Assembly (NCBI GenBank): GCA_963812255.1
Contig: CAWEUM010000005.1
Location: 620,001 to 684,000 of the forward strand
DNA: 64,000 bases
DNA from: DATJGR01 sp963812255
GTDB taxonomy: Bacteria; Pseudomonadota; Gammaproteobacteria; Pseudomonadales; Azotimanducaceae
Direction: 5' to 3'
The translations under genes were made by a program, and so were the position numbers. The notes beneath the pieces were generated by a model. The model did not search any database. It was not told the DNA's origin and saw nothing but the letters and a program-made list of their open reading frames with translations. Shown piece by piece: positions 62,884 to 64,000 of this stretch. Positions within the stretch are counted from its first letter, which is position 1. Each line of letters starts with the position of its first letter.

Positions 62884-62993
62884 CGACTACCTCGCCTGCC
62901 GCAGCCCGCTGTGCCGTCTTAATGCGATCGGCCACCCCGGCCGATCGAACGCCTGTACATTACACGCTCAATCCGCAATCGAGGACACTCGAG

Positions 62994-63377
62994 ATGCCGC
63001 TCGTCGCCCGCATTCTGATCGGTCTGGTCGCCCTGTTCTTCCTGTTTCTGGCGTTTCGCTTCTATTTCATGCCCGACGCGGCCGCCGCAGCGTTCTTCAT
63101 TAGCCCGGCAGGTGTTGCCGGCCTGTCGACGATCCGCGGCGATCTCGGCGGCGCGTTCTTCGCGACCGGGGCATTCACACTGCTGGGGCTGCGGCTCGGC
63201 GCGACACGCTGGCTGCACGCAGCGGCGGGTATCCTGGCGGCGACGGCGGTCGGTCGTGCGATCGGATTCGCATTCGACGGAGTGGCCCCGTCCGCATTGA
63301 TCGGCATCACGATCGAGATCGTCTGCGTCGCGATCTTGCTGTTCGGTGCGCGCACGCTGCGCGTTTCGGCCGCCTGA
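62994..63377 (+). CDS. DUF4345-like small membrane protein
   Basis: A 127-residue protein with four predicted helices (ILIGLVALFFLFLAFRFYF, AFFATGAFTLLGLRLG, AAAGILAATAVGRAIGFAF, GITIEIVCVAILLFGA). The LSTIRGDLGGAF segment between helices 1 and 2 is typical of DUF4345. Function unknown. GAGG lies about 9 bases before ATG 62994. It converges on the CoA-transferase gene with one base between the stops. Confidence 0.78.
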   Translation: MPLVARILIGLVALFFLFLAFRFYFMPDAAAAAFFISPAGVAGLSTIRGDLGGAFFATGAFTLLGLRLGATRWLHAAAGILAATAVGRAIGFAFDGVAPSALIGITIEIVCVAILLFGARTLRVSAA

Positions 63378-63378
63378 A

Positions 63379-64000
63379 TCAGTTCGCGGCTGCGATGCCC
63401 TGTTCGATCAGCGCATCGATCTGGGCGTCGGTCAGGCCGATTTCGCGAAGCACCGGACGCGTGTGGGCGCCGATCGACGGCGCGCGGCTGGGGATGCGTT
63501 GGGGCTCATCATGCATCTTGAATGGCGTCGCCAGCGCCCTGTCGTAACCGGCTTCGGTAGAATCGGTCCCCACAACGAGACCGTTGGCGATCAGTTGCGG
63601 ATCGTCAACGACGTCGGCGAGCCGGGCGACCACGCTGAATGTCACGTCGTGAGACTTCAGGGCGGCGTCGGCCTGCTCGATCGTCATCGTCGAAAAACCG
63701 GAAGCGATCAGCGCGCGCAGCGCGTGCCGATTCTTCATCGACGTGCGCAGGCCAGCGAAGCGCGGATCGTCGACCCACTCCGGATGATTCAACGCGGCGG
63801 CCAGCCGGGGCCACTCGAGCCTCGGCGCGGCGAGCGCGAGCATCAGGTGACGATCGTCACCGGTCGTGTAGATGTTGCTGAACGGATTGGTCCAACCCTC
63901 CTCATTGCGTCGTGTCGTCGGATCGTTTCCTGCGAGCACACCGGCCAGTTGCAGCCCGTTTGCCCACGCGCCCATCACCGCAAGCGACGTTGACACCATT
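63379..64000 (-). CDS. CaiB/BaiF (family III) CoA-transferase, partial
   Basis: The visible 206+ residues are the C-terminal half of a formyl-CoA-transferase-type enzyme: NPFSNIYTTGDDRHLMLAL, ALNHPEWVDDPRF, FSTMTIEQADAALKSHDV, then PQLIANGLVV and the usual end HTRPVLREIGLTDAQIDALIEQG. It would transfer CoA between carboxylic acids (alpha-methylacyl-CoA racemase-like activity is another option). The N-terminal part with the catalytic Asp lies beyond the window edge. Confidence 0.87.
   Translation of the reverse strand, partial: MVSTSLAVMGAWANGLQLAGVLAGNDPTTRRNEEGWTNPFSNIYTTGDDRHLMLALAAPRLEWPRLAAALNHPEWVDDPRFAGLRTSMKNRHALRALIASGFSTMTIEQADAALKSHDVTFSVVARLADVVDDPQLIANGLVVGTDSTEAGYDRALATPFKMHDEPQRIPSRAPSIGAHTRPVLREIGLTDAQIDALIEQGIAAAN

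Overview
The window is GC-rich, densely coded proteobacterial DNA. Protein family content (an outer-membrane-type RND pump with a lipoprotein adaptor, SCO/PCuAC/CtaG copper proteins, SelO, UppP) points to a Gram-negative, probably gammaproteobacterial, catabolic generalist. This placement is an inference from families only; no rRNA or tRNA gene was seen. About 60 genes are present, mostly in short runs with 1-4 base start/stop overlaps, and no gene-free stretch exceeds about 300 bases. Apart from a CsoR-family sensor and a DUF2089 protein, no transcription regulator was recognised.

Layout. 90-4617: SelO, a PhyH dioxygenase, and a GH172-like hydrolase coupled to an amidohydrolase/lactonase. 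4602-6159: a two-gene unit of a pentapeptide-repeat protein and a DUF2089 zinc-ribbon/HTH protein, with an AT-rich promoter/operator region, then a GNAT acetyltransferase. 7086-7196: a large nested hairpin between convergent genes. 7325-11523: RND efflux permease and adaptor. 11588-14454: hypothetical protein, FAD monooxygenase, F420-type reductase. 14511-17769: dioxygenase, carboxymuconolactone-decarboxylase-like (CMD) protein, VOC, SCO and PCuAC, facing CtaG. 18640-22021: VOC, P450, SnoaL-like protein, SDR. 22155-25972: alpha/beta hydrolase, ThuA-like protein, CMD-like protein, a selenocysteine-containing AhpD-like protein, and a dihydrodipicolinate-reductase-like oxidoreductase.

25952-32642: SnoaL/Rieske pair, alpha/beta hydrolase, EF-G paralogue, second Rieske oxygenase. 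32620-38435: DUF2255-like lipoprotein and a beta-oxidation-like set (acyl-CoA ligase, VOC, two enoyl-CoA hydratases, thiolase). 38498-44406: APH(6)-like kinase, amino-acid permease, GPH-type transporter, SDR, UppP. 44532-46622: a papain-like peptidase fused to a serine-hydrolase-like domain. 46655-48630: metal-efflux operon (CsoR, NicO-like protein, CDF) behind a perfect palindromic operator. 48655-55129: large alpha/beta hydrolase, SDR, MHS-type transporter, secreted protein, MscS channel. 55098-58830: a sugar-type operon (sugar isomerase, truncated and intact Gfo/Idh/MocA genes, nitroreductase, ThuA). 59005-64000: F420-type LLM oxidoreductase, membrane protein, epoxide hydrolase, AI-2E transporter, DUF4345 protein and a CoA-transferase cut by the window edge.

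Most genes fit uptake, oxygenation and CoA-dependent breakdown of alicyclic, aromatic or sterol-like compounds: Rieske oxygenases, P450, Baeyer-Villiger-type monooxygenase, SDRs, epoxide hydrolase, then ligase, hydratases and thiolase. The most notable observation is the in-frame TGA at 24615-24617. It replaces the second cysteine of the CxxC motif of an AhpD-like protein and is followed by a SECIS-like hairpin, so the gene most likely encodes a selenoprotein that ordinary gene callers would split.
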